Notes: a model not told the origin generated them from the sequence alone. 64,000 nt of DNA from Neorhizobium petrolearium (GCF_017873175.1 NZ_JAGGJW010000001.1:434001-498000), one strand, 5' to 3'. Positions 27,252 through 35,490 are shown, counted from the first letter of the stretch. Numbers and translations are program-made.

Positions 27252-28022
27252 TCAGCCGTTGTCCGCCAGAGAGCGGGCGACTTCGGCGGCGCTGATGCCT
27301 TCGAGCGCGAGGCCATAACCGGCACCTTCGTCGATGATCCGGCGCAGCTTCTGGGTCAGCGCGATGCGGGTGTAGCGGCTGGTCAGCGGCGGCAGGGCTG
27401 CAAGCCCCTCGGCGATCTCATGGGCGCGGGCGAGCAGCCTGTCGGCCGGCACGATCTCGTTGACGGCGCCCCAGTCCTTGGCGGTCTGCGCATCGAGGAT
27501 CTGCCGGGTGAGAATGAAATGCCGACCGCGGACGCTTCCGACCACTTCCGGCCAGAGCAGGTTCACGCCGTCGCCGGGCACGATGCCGAAGTCGAAATGC
27601 GGCTTGTCCTGGAAGACGGTTTCGGGCGTTGCGAGAATGATGTCCGTCAACAGGGCATATTCCGAATGCAGCAGGACCGGTCCGTTCAGCGCCGTGATCA
27701 TCGGCACCTCGATGTCGAGGATGTTCATGAGGACCTTCCTGCCCTCCCGGAAGATCTTGTCGTAACCGCGCGGCGAGAAGAAATCGAAGCCCTCGGGGCT
27801 GATCGCGTCCATGAAGGCGTCGCCGGAACCCGTCAGGATGACGACGCGGTTATCAGGATCGGAGCCGATCTGATGAAAGAGGTCGACGAACTGCTCGTGG
27901 GTGTGGCCGTTGAAGACGAGCTTGCCGCCGTCGGTGTGCAGCACGACCTCGAGGATGCCGTTTGCGGAGCGGGTCAAACGAGCATTCGGGAAGGCGTATC
28001 TGTAGTTATCGAAGTTCGACAT
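27252..28022 (-). CDS. Crotonase-superfamily hydrolase resembling 6-oxocamphor hydrolase
   Basis: 256 residues. The core (NGPVLLHSEYALLTDIILA, then FQDKPHFDFGIVPGDG) resembles the retro-Claisenase 6-oxocamphor hydrolase rather than enoyl-CoA hydratase. H119, H142, D151 and E241 align with OCH catalytic residues H122, H145, D154 and E244 at a constant offset of three, going by my memory of that enzyme. It may therefore cleave a beta-diketone C-C bond instead of hydrating a CoA thioester. Start chosen by GGAG 8 nt upstream; it overlaps the end of the GST gene region, indicating an operon. Confidence 0.8.
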   Translation of the reverse strand: MSNFDNYRYAFPNARLTRSANGILEVVLHTDGGKLVFNGHTHEQFVDLFHQIGSDPDNRVVILTGSGDAFMDAISPEGFDFFSPRGYDKIFREGRKVLMNILDIEVPMITALNGPVLLHSEYALLTDIILATPETVFQDKPHFDFGIVPGDGVNLLWPEVVGSVRGRHFILTRQILDAQTAKDWGAVNEIVPADRLLARAHEIAEGLAALPPLTSRYTRIALTQKLRRIIDEGAGYGLALEGISAAEVARSLADNG

Positions 28023-28024
28023 GG

Positions 28025-28681
28025 TCATTCTCCTATTTGATGGGATGAGGATGCGGCAGGGACAAGAGCCTCGATGCGGGAGAGGGCACGCTGGACGGCG
28101 GGACGGGATGCGACCGTGTCGTACCAGCGGGACAGGTTGGGCAGGCCGTCGAGCACCAGGCCGGGAAACTGGCGACGCCAGAGCCAGCCAAAATGGGCGA
28201 TGTCGGCGATGGTGAAGCTGTTGGTCGCGACGAAAGGCTGGCCAGAGAGCTTCTCCTCAAGCAGCGCGAGGATACGTTCGGCCTCGCCGGTGAAGCGGGC
28301 TTCCGCGATAGGCTGCGGCTCCGGCGACGAGCGCTTGAAGAATCCGGCATTGCCGAAGGAGGGGCTCAGGCCCGAGGCGTGGAAGAAGAGTTGCTCGAAG
28401 ACTCGAGCACGGCCTGTTGCATCCGTCGGCAGCAGCTTGCCCGTCGTTTCCGCGAGATGGACGAGGATCGCGGCACTTTCCGTCAGGACGAGGCGTTCGC
28501 CGTCGGCGTCATCGACCAGGACGGGCACCTTGCCGTTCGGATTGAGGGCGAGGAACGCCGCTTGCCTCTGCTCGCCCTTGCGGACGTTGACCGGCTTCAG
28601 ATCGTATTCAAGACCCATCTCCTCCAGAGCAATCGGCACCTTGACGCTGTTGGGTGTCGCGAAGGCATGCACTTCGATCAT
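28025..28681 (-). CDS. Glutathione S-transferase
   Basis: 218 residues. N-terminal thioredoxin fold with the GSH-binding NPNGKVPVLVDD and LTESAAILVHLAE, then an all-helical C-terminal domain with SFTIADIAHFGWLW. It conjugates glutathione to electrophiles. First gene of the minus-strand operon; divergent from a LysR regulator 106 nt away. Start preferred at MIEVHAF because GGAG lies 6 nt before; an ATG four codons upstream is possible. Confidence 0.92.
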   Translation of the reverse strand: MIEVHAFATPNSVKVPIALEEMGLEYDLKPVNVRKGEQRQAAFLALNPNGKVPVLVDDADGERLVLTESAAILVHLAETTGKLLPTDATGRARVFEQLFFHASGLSPSFGNAGFFKRSSPEPQPIAEARFTGEAERILALLEEKLSGQPFVATNSFTIADIAHFGWLWRRQFPGLVLDGLPNLSRWYDTVASRPAVQRALSRIEALVPAASSSHQIGE

Positions 28682-28787
28682 GTTCATCTCCATCGGCTGT
28701 GTTGTCGTTGGAGGGAGTTATGACCATTCCCAATCTATTGCGGCAGCGGTGTCGAGGCGATAATGCTTATTCCAAAGGGGAATAGGT

Positions 28788-29681
28788 ATGGACAGGCTAC
28801 AGGCGATGACCGCGTTTGTGCGGGTTGTGGAAACGGGCTCGTTTTCGAGCGCGGCGAGGCAGATCGGCGTCGGCCAGCCCGCGATCTCGAAGACGATCGC
28901 CCAGTTGGAGGATCGGCTTCAGGTCCGCCTTCTCCTCCGCTCCACCCACGGCTTGACGCCGACGGATGCCGGGGTTCGCTTCTACGAACGCGCAAAGACG
29001 GCGCTCCAGGAGGCCGACGAGGCCGAACTGGAGGCCAGAGGCGCCGGTGCCGGCCTCTCGGGACGCCTTCGAGTCTGCGCGGCAACGACCTTTGCCAGGC
29101 TGATGGTGCTGCCGCACCTGCCGAAGTTCATGGCAGCGCATCCAGGACTTGAAGTGGACGTGATCCTCGACGACCGCGTCATCGATCTCATCTCGGAAGG
29201 CATCGACGTCGCGCTGCGTATGGGCGACCTTGCAGATTCCTCCGCGGTCGCCCGGCGACTCACCTCCGGGCGCCGTTCTGTCATCGCGACGCCGGCCTAT
29301 CTCGAACGACATGGCGTGCCTGCTACACCTGCGGATCTCGCTGGGCATCAGGCGGTCGTCTACACCCAGCTCGGCAATGACTGGACCTTCCGGAAGCAGG
29401 GGACTGAGGCATCCGTCGTGGTGAGCGGTCGGGCCCGCTTCAGCGCCGCAGAAGGAATACGGACCGCCGTTCTGGCTGACATGGGACTTGCGGTCGCCTC
29501 CGACTGGATGTTTTGGCCCGAGCTTGATACGGGAGCGGTTCGTCGTGTGCTGGAGGATTGGGAGCTTCCGGATGTCGGCTTATGGGCCGTATTTCCCACG
29601 GGAAGGCTTGCGAGTGCGAAGGCACGGGCATTCGCGGACTTCGTTGAGAATGTCGTCAATCGCGGTGATGGAAATCGATGA
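28788..29681 (+). CDS. LysR-family transcriptional regulator
   Basis: 297 residues. N-terminal HTH MDRLQAMTAFVRVVETGSF with SSAARQIGVGQPAISKTIAQ, followed by a periplasmic-binding-like ligand domain. Divergent from the GST/hydrolase/peroxiredoxin/SDR group, so it is the likely regulator of that group. Its 3' end overlaps the convergent AraC gene by 26 bp. Confidence 0.92.
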   Translation: MDRLQAMTAFVRVVETGSFSSAARQIGVGQPAISKTIAQLEDRLQVRLLLRSTHGLTPTDAGVRFYERAKTALQEADEAELEARGAGAGLSGRLRVCAATTFARLMVLPHLPKFMAAHPGLEVDVILDDRVIDLISEGIDVALRMGDLADSSAVARRLTSGRRSVIATPAYLERHGVPATPADLAGHQAVVYTQLGNDWTFRKQGTEASVVVSGRARFSAAEGIRTAVLADMGLAVASDWMFWPELDTGAVRRVLEDWELPDVGLWAVFPTGRLASAKARAFADFVENVVNRGDGNR

Positions 29682-30570
29682 TCGGACCCGCAATATTTCT
29701 CTCGCGCAGTCTCGCCGCGTCTCTCGACGGCGGCAGGCCGAACTGCCGGGCGTACTCGCGGCTGAACTGCGTCGGGCTTTCGTAACCCACACCGAACGCG
29801 ATAGATGTGGCGTTGCCTTCGCCCGCGATGAGGAGGGATCGCGCGTGCAGCAACCGCACGTGCTTCTGGTACTGGAGCGGACTGAGCGCGGTCACGGCCT
29901 TGAAGTGACGGTGAAAGGCGGAAACACTCAGCGCCGCCATCTCCGCCAGGGTCTCGACGCGCAACGGCTTGGCGAAGTTCTCCCTGATCCATCGGATGGC
30001 AATGCCGATCTGCGAAAGAGCGGTGTCGGGCGTCGCGATATCCCGCAGCATCCATCCCTGCGACCCCTGCAGCACCCGGAAGAGGATTTCCCGCTCATAG
30101 GCGGGAGCAAGAGCGGCGATCTCGTTCGGACGCTCCATCAGGCGCAGCATCCGCAGCCAGGCGTCGAGCAGTTCCGGCGTCACAGGCGCGACGGAGAAGC
30201 CGGGGCTGTAGAGCTCACCTCCGGCAGGTTTGGGCAGCTCCGCCAGCAGGTTCGCGATGATCGCAGGCTCGAGCGTCAGGCTAATGGCAAGATAGGGATC
30301 TCCATCATCCGACGGGTGCACGGAGCCGACCGCCGGCAGATCGACCGACATCACGAAATACGTCGCGGGATCGTAGCGAAACGTGCGGTCGCCGACCGTC
30401 ATGGTCTTCGATCCCGTCAGGATCAGATTGACCATGGGATCGTAGACCGCGGCTAGCTTATGTTCGGGGATTTCTCCCTGCACCATGGCGACGCGCGGAA
30501 TGCCTGTCTCGGTGCGGCGGTTCTCCGCCCGGGATGCCAATTTTTTCAGTTCCTGAAGTCGTATGTCCAT
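29656..30570 (-). CDS. AraC-family transcriptional regulator
   Basis: 304 residues. N-terminal AraC_N-type cupin (about 20-190) and C-terminal double HTH (about 205-300) with LAEMAALSVSAFHRHFKAV and SIAFGVGYESPTQFSREYAR. Proteins of this layout usually respond to small electrophiles or alcohols. Divergent from the SDR/VOC/SnoaL operon (131 nt gap) and most likely its activator. A GTG start six codons upstream is possible. Confidence 0.9.
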   Translation of the reverse strand: MDIRLQELKKLASRAENRRTETGIPRVAMVQGEIPEHKLAAVYDPMVNLILTGSKTMTVGDRTFRYDPATYFVMSVDLPAVGSVHPSDDGDPYLAISLTLEPAIIANLLAELPKPAGGELYSPGFSVAPVTPELLDAWLRMLRLMERPNEIAALAPAYEREILFRVLQGSQGWMLRDIATPDTALSQIGIAIRWIRENFAKPLRVETLAEMAALSVSAFHRHFKAVTALSPLQYQKHVRLLHARSLLIAGEGNATSIAFGVGYESPTQFSREYARQFGLPPSRDAARLRERNIAGPIIDFHHRD

Positions 30571-30701
30571 GGGTTTGTTGTTCCACACGGGCGGCTCGCA
30601 TTCAACGGCAAAGCAGAAATAGGCAAGATTCGAAGAGGATCGTGCGAGCGCTCACGAGGGCAGACGGCTATCACTCAGCTATCCGATCGAAGGAGCACCA
30701 A

Positions 30702-31445
30702 ATGAGCATTGTCATCGTCACTGGTGGAAGCCGCGGCCTTGGAGCCAGCATCGCGATCCAGTGCGCCAAGCGCGGCATGGGCGTCATCCTCACTTACAAT
30801 AGCAACAGGACAGCCGCCGAGAAGGTTGTCAGCATGATCGAAGTAGACGGCGGCAAGGCCCTCGCTCTTGATCTGGACGTCAGCAACAGCGCGACCTTCT
30901 CCGGGTTTCGCGACGCAGTGGGCGAAGCGCTGGCAAAGACATGGAAAGCCCAGACCTTCGACTTTCTCGTCAACAATGCGGGATACGGGCTCTACAACCC
31001 GATCGCGACGGTGACGGAAGAAGAGTTCGACGGGCTGTTCCGCGTGCATCTCAAGGGGCCGTTCTTCCTCACGCAGGCACTGCTTTCCCTTATGGCCGAT
31101 GGCGGTCACATCGTGAACGTGACGAGCGCGACCAGCCGTGTGGCCACCGCCGGCGTTGCGCCCTATGCCTCGTTCAAGGGCGGCCTCGAAGTGCTGACCC
31201 GCTACATGGCCAAGGAGTTCGGCGAGCGCCGCATCCGCGCCAACTCCGTTGCGCCGGGACCGATCCGCACCGAACTCGGCGGAGGCCTCAGCCAAGAATT
31301 CGAGGCACTGCTCGCCGGGCAGACCGCGCTCGGTCGCGTCGGTGAACCGGACGATGTCGGTTGCATGGTCGCGAGCCTCTTGTCGGACGAGAACCGCTGG
31401 ATCAATGCCCAGAACATCGAAATCGGCGGCGGCTACATCATCTGA
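30702..31445 (+). CDS. SDR-family oxidoreductase
   Basis: 247 residues: TGGSRGLGASIAIQCAKRG cofactor motif, NNAGYGLYNPIA, catalytic Ser in NVTSATSR, Y-x3-K in APYASFKGG and VAPGPIRTELGGG. AGGAG lies 6 nt before the ATG. It is the first gene of a tight operon with VOC and SnoaL-like genes and is divergent from the AraC regulator. Substrate unknown. Confidence 0.9.
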   Translation: MSIVIVTGGSRGLGASIAIQCAKRGMGVILTYNSNRTAAEKVVSMIEVDGGKALALDLDVSNSATFSGFRDAVGEALAKTWKAQTFDFLVNNAGYGLYNPIATVTEEEFDGLFRVHLKGPFFLTQALLSLMADGGHIVNVTSATSRVATAGVAPYASFKGGLEVLTRYMAKEFGERRIRANSVAPGPIRTELGGGLSQEFEALLAGQTALGRVGEPDDVGCMVASLLSDENRWINAQNIEIGGGYII

Positions 31446-31455
31446 GGAGGCTCTC

Positions 31456-31857
31456 ATGCTCGATCATATCTTCCTCACGGTCAGCGATATCGGGCGCTCG
31501 GTCGTCTTTTACGAGAGAGTGCTCCCGATCCTCGGTTTCACCACTCGCCACGACTATGACGGCAGCCAAGGCCCGGCGGGGCATCCCGACCTCAAGGGCT
31601 TCGGTGCCAGAGGCAGAATGTTCTTCTGGCTGAGAGAGGGCACGGTTGCGCCCAGCGCCGCGCATGTCGGCTTTATCGCGGGTTCCGAGACAATCGTGAA
31701 TGCCGCGCATGCCGAGGCTTTGGCGGCCGGGGCGGCCGAAATCCACCTACCGGGGCCGCAGCTTCACTACGATCCCCGCTACTATGCGGCGCAGGTCAGG
31801 GACCCGGACGGTTACAGCCTCGAATTCGTTTTCAAGAGCTGGCAGCAGGGGGGCTGA
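31456..31857 (+). CDS. VOC (glyoxalase/bleomycin-resistance fold) protein
   Basis: 133 residues with paired beta-alpha-beta modules. MLDHIFLTVSDIGRSVVFYE begins the fold; likely metal ligands are His4 and the Glu in DPDGYSLEFVF. It belongs to the small VOC group that isomerises or binds reactive carbonyls or antibiotics. GAGGAGG precedes the start. It lies 10 nt after the SDR gene and 4 nt before the SnoaL-like gene. Confidence 0.88.
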   Translation: MLDHIFLTVSDIGRSVVFYERVLPILGFTTRHDYDGSQGPAGHPDLKGFGARGRMFFWLREGTVAPSAAHVGFIAGSETIVNAAHAEALAAGAAEIHLPGPQLHYDPRYYAAQVRDPDGYSLEFVFKSWQQGG

Positions 31858-31861
31858 TGCG

Positions 31862-32203
31862 ATGACCGCAGATACACTGCGCGAGACGGCAGATGCGCTG
31901 ATCGCCGCTACCAACGCCTTCGATCCCGACGCGGCATTGACCCTGTTCACCCCGGAAGCGGTGATCGACGACCCGTCGACCGGCCACCGTTTTGACGGCC
32001 ACCCAGGCATCCACGACTACATCACGCGATACTTCATCGGTTATCACACGGTCACCCGCTTCCTCTCGATCGAGAGTATCAGCGAGACCCAAGCCCGCGT
32101 GCGGGTCGATTTCACCGGAGACTTCGGTCACGAGATCGGTCTCCTCGACATCTCGGTCAATGCAGATGGGCTCATCACGCGCATCGACGCTGATCTCGAA
32201 TAA
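31862..32203 (+). CDS. SnoaL-like / NTF2-fold protein
   Basis: 113 residues. ALIAATNAFDPDAALTLFTP, the hydrophilic pocket segment GHPGIHDYITRYF and the closing strands RVRVDFTGDFGHEIGLL fit the SnoaL/NTF2-like fold (ketosteroid-isomerase type). It probably binds or isomerises a small carbonyl compound as part of the AraC-linked SDR-VOC operon. Confidence 0.8.
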   Translation: MTADTLRETADALIAATNAFDPDAALTLFTPEAVIDDPSTGHRFDGHPGIHDYITRYFIGYHTVTRFLSIESISETQARVRVDFTGDFGHEIGLLDISVNADGLITRIDADLE

Positions 32204-32453
32204 TCACAGGAGAAGAAATATTATCTGGTTCGTGCCCTCGACAGGCATGCTTTTCAGCCCAAGACGTCTGGCGTGGCCGTGCTCGGCCCGCAGAATGCCC
32301 AGGTCGGCAGAAATCTTTCCCGGAATACCGGGAACGTAACCAATCGCGAAAAGAAACGCGACGAGAAGGACTCGCGACTTCTTGTATGCTAGTTTGAGGA
32401 TGATCGATGATGCAAATGCCGTCCTGGCTGCTGCCATCCTTCAAGGGGATTGG

Positions 32454-32645
32454 ATGGCAGACCTAACAGTGCGGTATGCCGTTCGTGAAGAAATAGATCG
32501 TAGTTGGACCGTCTATGATGTCTTCACAGGCCTGCCTGCAAAACCCTCGACGTGGTTTCTTGTGGACCTGTCCGAAAAGCAGGCTGAAATGTACTGCACC
32601 ATTGTCAATGCAAAAGATGCCGCGCGCCGCGGAGAGCATGACTGA
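32454..32645 (+). CDS. Hypothetical small protein, 63 aa
   Basis: MADLTVRYAVREEIDRSWTV, then a mixed alpha-beta segment ending in a Glu/Lys-rich helix. I recognise no domain. Start chosen because AAGGGG lies 6 nt before the ATG; the frame stays open upstream to 32382 but those starts lack a good site. First of a run of small genes of unknown function that reaches to 37.4 kb. Confidence 0.55.
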   Translation: MADLTVRYAVREEIDRSWTVYDVFTGLPAKPSTWFLVDLSEKQAEMYCTIVNAKDAARRGEHD

Positions 32646-32794
32646 TTGAGCTTCATTTGTCGGGACGAAGTTTCTCCATGGCCATGAGTTGCCGGGGATA
32701 TCTGCTTTTGCCTGCAGGCCTGCCAAGCTGTGTTAGCTTCGCTAAGGCGACCAGGACACCTCTTTGACGGCTGGAGCTTGAGCTTTTAGCTTCC

Positions 32795-32829
32795 GTGTCG
32801 GGCGCTATCCGTTGCTTTTGCCCGGACAC
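32795..32829 (+). other. Hairpin in the leader region of the 85-aa gene
   Basis: GTGTCGGGC and GCCCGGACAC pair with a single bulged G and a 16-nt loop. No T-run follows, so it is not an obvious terminator. It lies 20 nt upstream of the conserved leader element. Confidence 0.45.
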
Positions 32830-32848
32830 AAGCGCATGCTCCGAACTT

Positions 32849-32917
32849 CAGCAGCCGTTTAAAGGGCGCTGCTGCTTCAGGGCATCCATACCCTGGCCCC
32901 AATGAAAGGAGGAGGCC
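32849..32917 (+). promoter_or_regulatory. Conserved two-hairpin leader element, copy 1 of 3
   Basis: Stem 1: CAGCAGC (32849-32855) with GCTGCTG (32868-32874), loop ending GGGC. Stem 2: CAGGG with CCCTG. Then GGCCCCAA and AGGAGG directly before ATGTC. The same order and spacing recur at 34533-34603 and 36931-37000 (minus strand), with compensating base changes in stem 1. Confidence 0.6.
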
Positions 32918-33175
32918 ATGTCTTCCATCCTTCATCCTAAGAACATCGCGCGTAATCTGGTTCGGGTTGGTGGATCGGGATACCGCGAGAATATCGAACT
33001 CAAGGAAGCCGGTGAGCGCGCTCGACATGCGGAAGTTGCCATCAGCGGCTTTCAGGCGGGCGTCACCGGAGCAGGCATAACGCTGTCCCGCTTAGCCGAT
33101 TTTGGCAAGGCGCGATCCGTGGGCATTGTTGCCTATCTGGGCGAGCGCAGGGATACAGCACGACCTCTGCTATAA
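32918..33175 (+). CDS. Hypothetical protein, 85 aa, with conserved leader
   Basis: MSSILHPKNIARNLVRVGGSG, then a Glu/Lys/Arg-rich segment and a glycine-containing AGVTGAGITLSRLADFGKA. No domain recognised; no membrane helix is clear. AAAGGAGGAGG lies just upstream. The first codons (ATGTCTTCC) resemble those of the two other genes with the same leader. It is followed by an 8-bp inverted repeat. Confidence 0.6.
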   Translation: MSSILHPKNIARNLVRVGGSGYRENIELKEAGERARHAEVAISGFQAGVTGAGITLSRLADFGKARSVGIVAYLGERRDTARPLL

Positions 33176-33179
33176 CGAG

Positions 33180-33199
33180 GCCTCGATCGATATCGAGGC
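33180..33199. other. Inverted repeat after the 85-aa gene
   Basis: GCCTCGAT-CGAT-ATCGAGGC, perfect 8-bp arms, 5 nt after the stop. No T-run, so it may be a weak terminator or mRNA 3' stabiliser. Confidence 0.4.
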
Positions 33200-33258
33200 G
33201 ACAGATGCATCGTCGCGAACTGAAACAATCCTATACCACCGGCACAGGAGAGGCTAAA

Positions 33259-33399
33259 ATGGCCAAGGGTCAAATACGCAGCAATCGGGAAGCTCGAAAA
33301 CCGAAGAAGGATAAGAGCGCAACTCCAGTGGCTGCGGCCCAAGGGGCACAAGTCAAGCTTGCTCAGAGCGGTCTTGGCTTGGGGAAGAAATCCAAATGA
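33259..33399 (+). CDS. Small basic protein, 46 aa
   Basis: Starts MAKGQIRSNREARKPKKDK; the first half is strongly basic and the second Ala/Gln/Gly-rich, so the protein is probably disordered and may bind nucleic acid. CAGGAGAGG precedes the ATG. Proteins with this N-terminus are frequent in rhizobial annotations (recollection), without known function. It ends before a shared terminator. Confidence 0.6.
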   Translation: MAKGQIRSNREARKPKKDKSATPVAAAQGAQVKLAQSGLGLGKKSK

Positions 33400-33404
33400 A
33401 TTCG

Positions 33405-33430
33405 GTGGAGGCACCGTAGGGCGCCTCCAC
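33405..33430. terminator. Terminator hairpin between convergent small gene and repeat-protein gene
   Basis: GTGGAGGC and GCCTCCAC pair around a 10-nt loop. It lies 5 nt after the plus-strand stop and 6 nt after the minus-strand stop, so it may serve both. Confidence 0.55.
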
Positions 33431-33436
33431 TGTTCT

Positions 33437-34210
33437 TCAATCCATGACGCAGACACCGCCGCGCAGCCGATAGGGACGACTACAGTCCCAGCCATTGCCG
33501 GTCGAGTTGAGATGCGCGTTCTCAGGAAGCTCGATCCGTAAGCATTCATCGGCCCTCATTTCGAAGCCTCGGTCGCATTTCCATTTCTGCCCATAGGATG
33601 CGTCGACGAAAATAGCGTTCTCCGGAACCCGGACGGCGACACACGCCTGCTCCTTCTTCTCAAAGCCTCTATCACACCTCCACTCGTCTCCGCCGGTTGT
33701 CAGATAGGCGTGGGCGGGGACTTCGAGCCTGATGCATGCCTGTTGGGTTGTCCGATAACCCCTCTCGCATTCCCAACCGGATCCCTGGGTCGTGTCCGAC
33801 AAGAATGCGTTCTCCGGAACTTTAATAAGGTCGCAGCCCATGTCGCTTTGACGGTAACCACGCAGGCATCTCCAGCGATCGCCGGAATACGGGTCGAGGT
33901 AGGCATTCTCCGGAACCTGAACGGCGAGGCATTGATCACCCTTTTCGAGAAAGCCGTAGTGGCAATCCCAGCCTTTGCCGTAAGAGGTGTTCGTCAGAAA
34001 GGCGTTGTCCGGAAGCTTCACCTCAGAACAGGCATCATCCTGCCTTCGAAAGCCACGATTGCAGTCCCAGCCGGAGCCGTAGCGGCTCGCCTGAGCATTT
34101 TCAGGCATCGGCTTCGCGGACTGGCCAAACGCTTGGGAACCGAGCATCGATGCAAAAAGCAGGAGGATAGCTATGGTCAGGGCCAGTGCCCTGTAAGATG
34201 GTTGGCGCAT
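33437..34210 (-). CDS. Secreted protein of seven tandem PENA/W-C-x10-C repeats
   Basis: 257 residues. A signal peptide covers about 1-30 (SYRALALTIAILLLFASMLG, cleavage near QAFG-QS). The rest is seven repeats of 31-33 residues starting at positions 36, 68, 100, 132, 165, 196 and 229. Each follows the pattern P-E-N-A, then G-x-x-W-x-C-x10-C. The Cys pairs are 50/61, 83/94, 115/126, 148/159, 179/190, 212/223 and 243/254; each pair probably makes one disulfide outside the cytoplasm. I know no function for the repeat; a binding or envelope role is inferred from secretion. The gene is alone, within the small-gene island. Confidence 0.85.
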   Translation of the reverse strand: MRQPSYRALALTIAILLLFASMLGSQAFGQSAKPMPENAQASRYGSGWDCNRGFRRQDDACSEVKLPDNAFLTNTSYGKGWDCHYGFLEKGDQCLAVQVPENAYLDPYSGDRWRCLRGYRQSDMGCDLIKVPENAFLSDTTQGSGWECERGYRTTQQACIRLEVPAHAYLTTGGDEWRCDRGFEKKEQACVAVRVPENAIFVDASYGQKWKCDRGFEMRADECLRIELPENAHLNSTGNGWDCSRPYRLRGGVCVMD

Positions 34211-34304
34211 GAGTTTGTCTCCAATAGGCCGTATCCGCCTATCTCAGACCGAAGGTCCGAGAAGCGACGCGGACGGGCGGGAAATAGCCAAGGGCATTGC
34301 GGGG

Positions 34305-34532
34305 CTACCGAAGCTTCGGCTTTTTCTCCGGAGTTTCCAGGGCAGCGGCAGGCCTGGGCGATATCATCGGACCGACGAGCGGCGGGCCCTGAAGGTGCCG
34401 CCTCCTGCGAGCCGCGGCAGAGACTATCCCAACTTTACGGTTTCCTGGATTTCGCCCGCTTTCGCAGTCTGCGTTCAGGAGCATTTTCTGAAAATAAAGC
34501 AGGAAGTTGGCATGCGAGGATCGGGACGACAT
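34305..34532 (-). CDS. Doubtful small ORF behind a conserved leader (75 aa; possibly decayed)
   Basis: The ATG is preceded by AGGAGGAC and by copy 2 of the leader element. The first residues, MSSRSSH, resemble MSSRSRH and MSSILH of the other two leader genes. After that, the Arg/Pro-rich translation looks non-protein-like, so a frameshifted or decayed paralogue is possible. Confidence 0.35.
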   Translation of the reverse strand: MSSRSSHANFLLYFQKMLLNADCESGRNPGNRKVGIVSAAARRRRHLQGPPLVGPMISPRPAAALETPEKKPKLR

Positions 34533-34603
34533 CGCGTCCTCCTCTTGTCGGGGCTAGGGCACATCCGTCCCTCAGGCGGCAGCGCCCTGACCAGTTGCAG
34601 CCG
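34533..34603 (-). promoter_or_regulatory. Conserved two-hairpin leader element, copy 2 of 3
   Basis: Minus strand: CGGCTGC (complement of 34597-34603) with GCTGCCG (34577-34583), one T-T mismatch, loop ending GGGC; then AGGG...CCCT, AGCCCC and AGGAGG before ATGTC. Same 70-nt layout as the other copies. Confidence 0.6.
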
Positions 34604-34855
34604 ACAAAATACCTTGAGCTTCATTTCTGCCTTTGGCAAGCAAGGCTTTGACCCTTCGTGCAGCATCTTGAAAGCGACGCACTGCAACACTATATAAAAG
34701 GTACGTTTTCAGCCTTGCGGCTACCTGATCCTCCCGGCTGCGCCGGTTGCTTGGCAAACCCTGATTTTGCGAACGTTGCGAACTCTGGCCCCCCGGCTGG
34801 AGGAGAGGTTTGTGCCGGACGCCCTCGTCTGGCAGCCATACTGAGGATGCCAATC

Positions 34856-35053
34856 ATGATCAAGACAACCCGCCATGCCGCCGAAGGCCTGTTCAAGCGT
34901 CCAGATCCCGCAGAGGGATCCGATGCCGCGAAGCTGCAGGATTTTCGCAGCAGACAAATTCTCCGGAAGCGGGAAACGAAACTCGCCGAGATGAAGCAGC
35001 GTCTCCAAAAACGCGCCACGGACACCGTCGGGCTGACCTCGTTCTTCCGTTGA
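34856..35053 (+). CDS. Small basic helical protein, 65 aa
   Basis: Starts MIKTTRHAAEGLFKRPDPAE; the rest is an amphipathic, charged helix rich in Arg, Lys, Gln and Leu. GAGG lies 9 nt upstream. An ATG three codons earlier is also in frame. No family recognised; it could be a nucleic-acid-associated small protein. Confidence 0.5.
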   Translation: MIKTTRHAAEGLFKRPDPAEGSDAAKLQDFRSRQILRKRETKLAEMKQRLQKRATDTVGLTSFFR

Positions 35054-35127
35054 TGCCGCAGGAGCGGTGAAGCCCGATTGCCCTCGACAAAATCTCCATC
35101 TCCCTCCGATCGCAAGGAACAGGACTT

Positions 35128-35373
35128 ATGGCGGCTTTCGACTACAATGCAGGTGCGGGGCTCTACCCGTGCAAGACCATCAACAGAAGGAGTCGCCTCC
35201 GCTACAAAAGGTTCGATTCCGCCGCCGAAGCTCTTCGCTTTGCGATCGAGGATATGCCGGCCTCTCTTCTTCGAGGGTCCGTGCTGGAAATCGATGAAGC
35301 GCGTTTCGATGGCATGCAGATGCGCAAGCTCTACGAGGCCGAAGCATATCCGCTGGCGCGACGGAAATCGTGA
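35128..35373 (+). CDS. Hypothetical protein, 81 aa
   Basis: MAAFDYNAGAGLYPCKTINR, then YKRFDSAAEALRFAIEDMP and EIDEARFDGMQMRKLYEAEAYPL. The composition is protein-like, and I recall similar sequences in other rhizobia without function. The RFDSAAEALRFAIE stretch resembles a small alpha-beta domain. AAGGAAC lies near the start. Confidence 0.6.
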   Translation: MAAFDYNAGAGLYPCKTINRRSRLRYKRFDSAAEALRFAIEDMPASLLRGSVLEIDEARFDGMQMRKLYEAEAYPLARRKS

Positions 35374-35490
35374 GGCGCGGTGCTGATGCGATTTGCCCGA
35401 CCGCTATGTCCGCATAATTCTCCGAGCGCAGGCAGAGGGACCATAGGCGACTATTTTCAAAGATCTTTCTATCCACGCAAGGACTGAACA

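Noticed and set aside
32204-32398. 62-codon in-frame continuation after the SnoaL-like stop with protein-like composition
   Set aside because: No ATG and no ribosome-binding site next to a usable start; may be a remnant or chance.
33180-33199. Inverted repeat after the 85-aa gene as a CRISPR-like or mobile-element end
   Set aside because: Single copy, no direct-repeat array and no transposase nearby; listed only as an inverted repeat.
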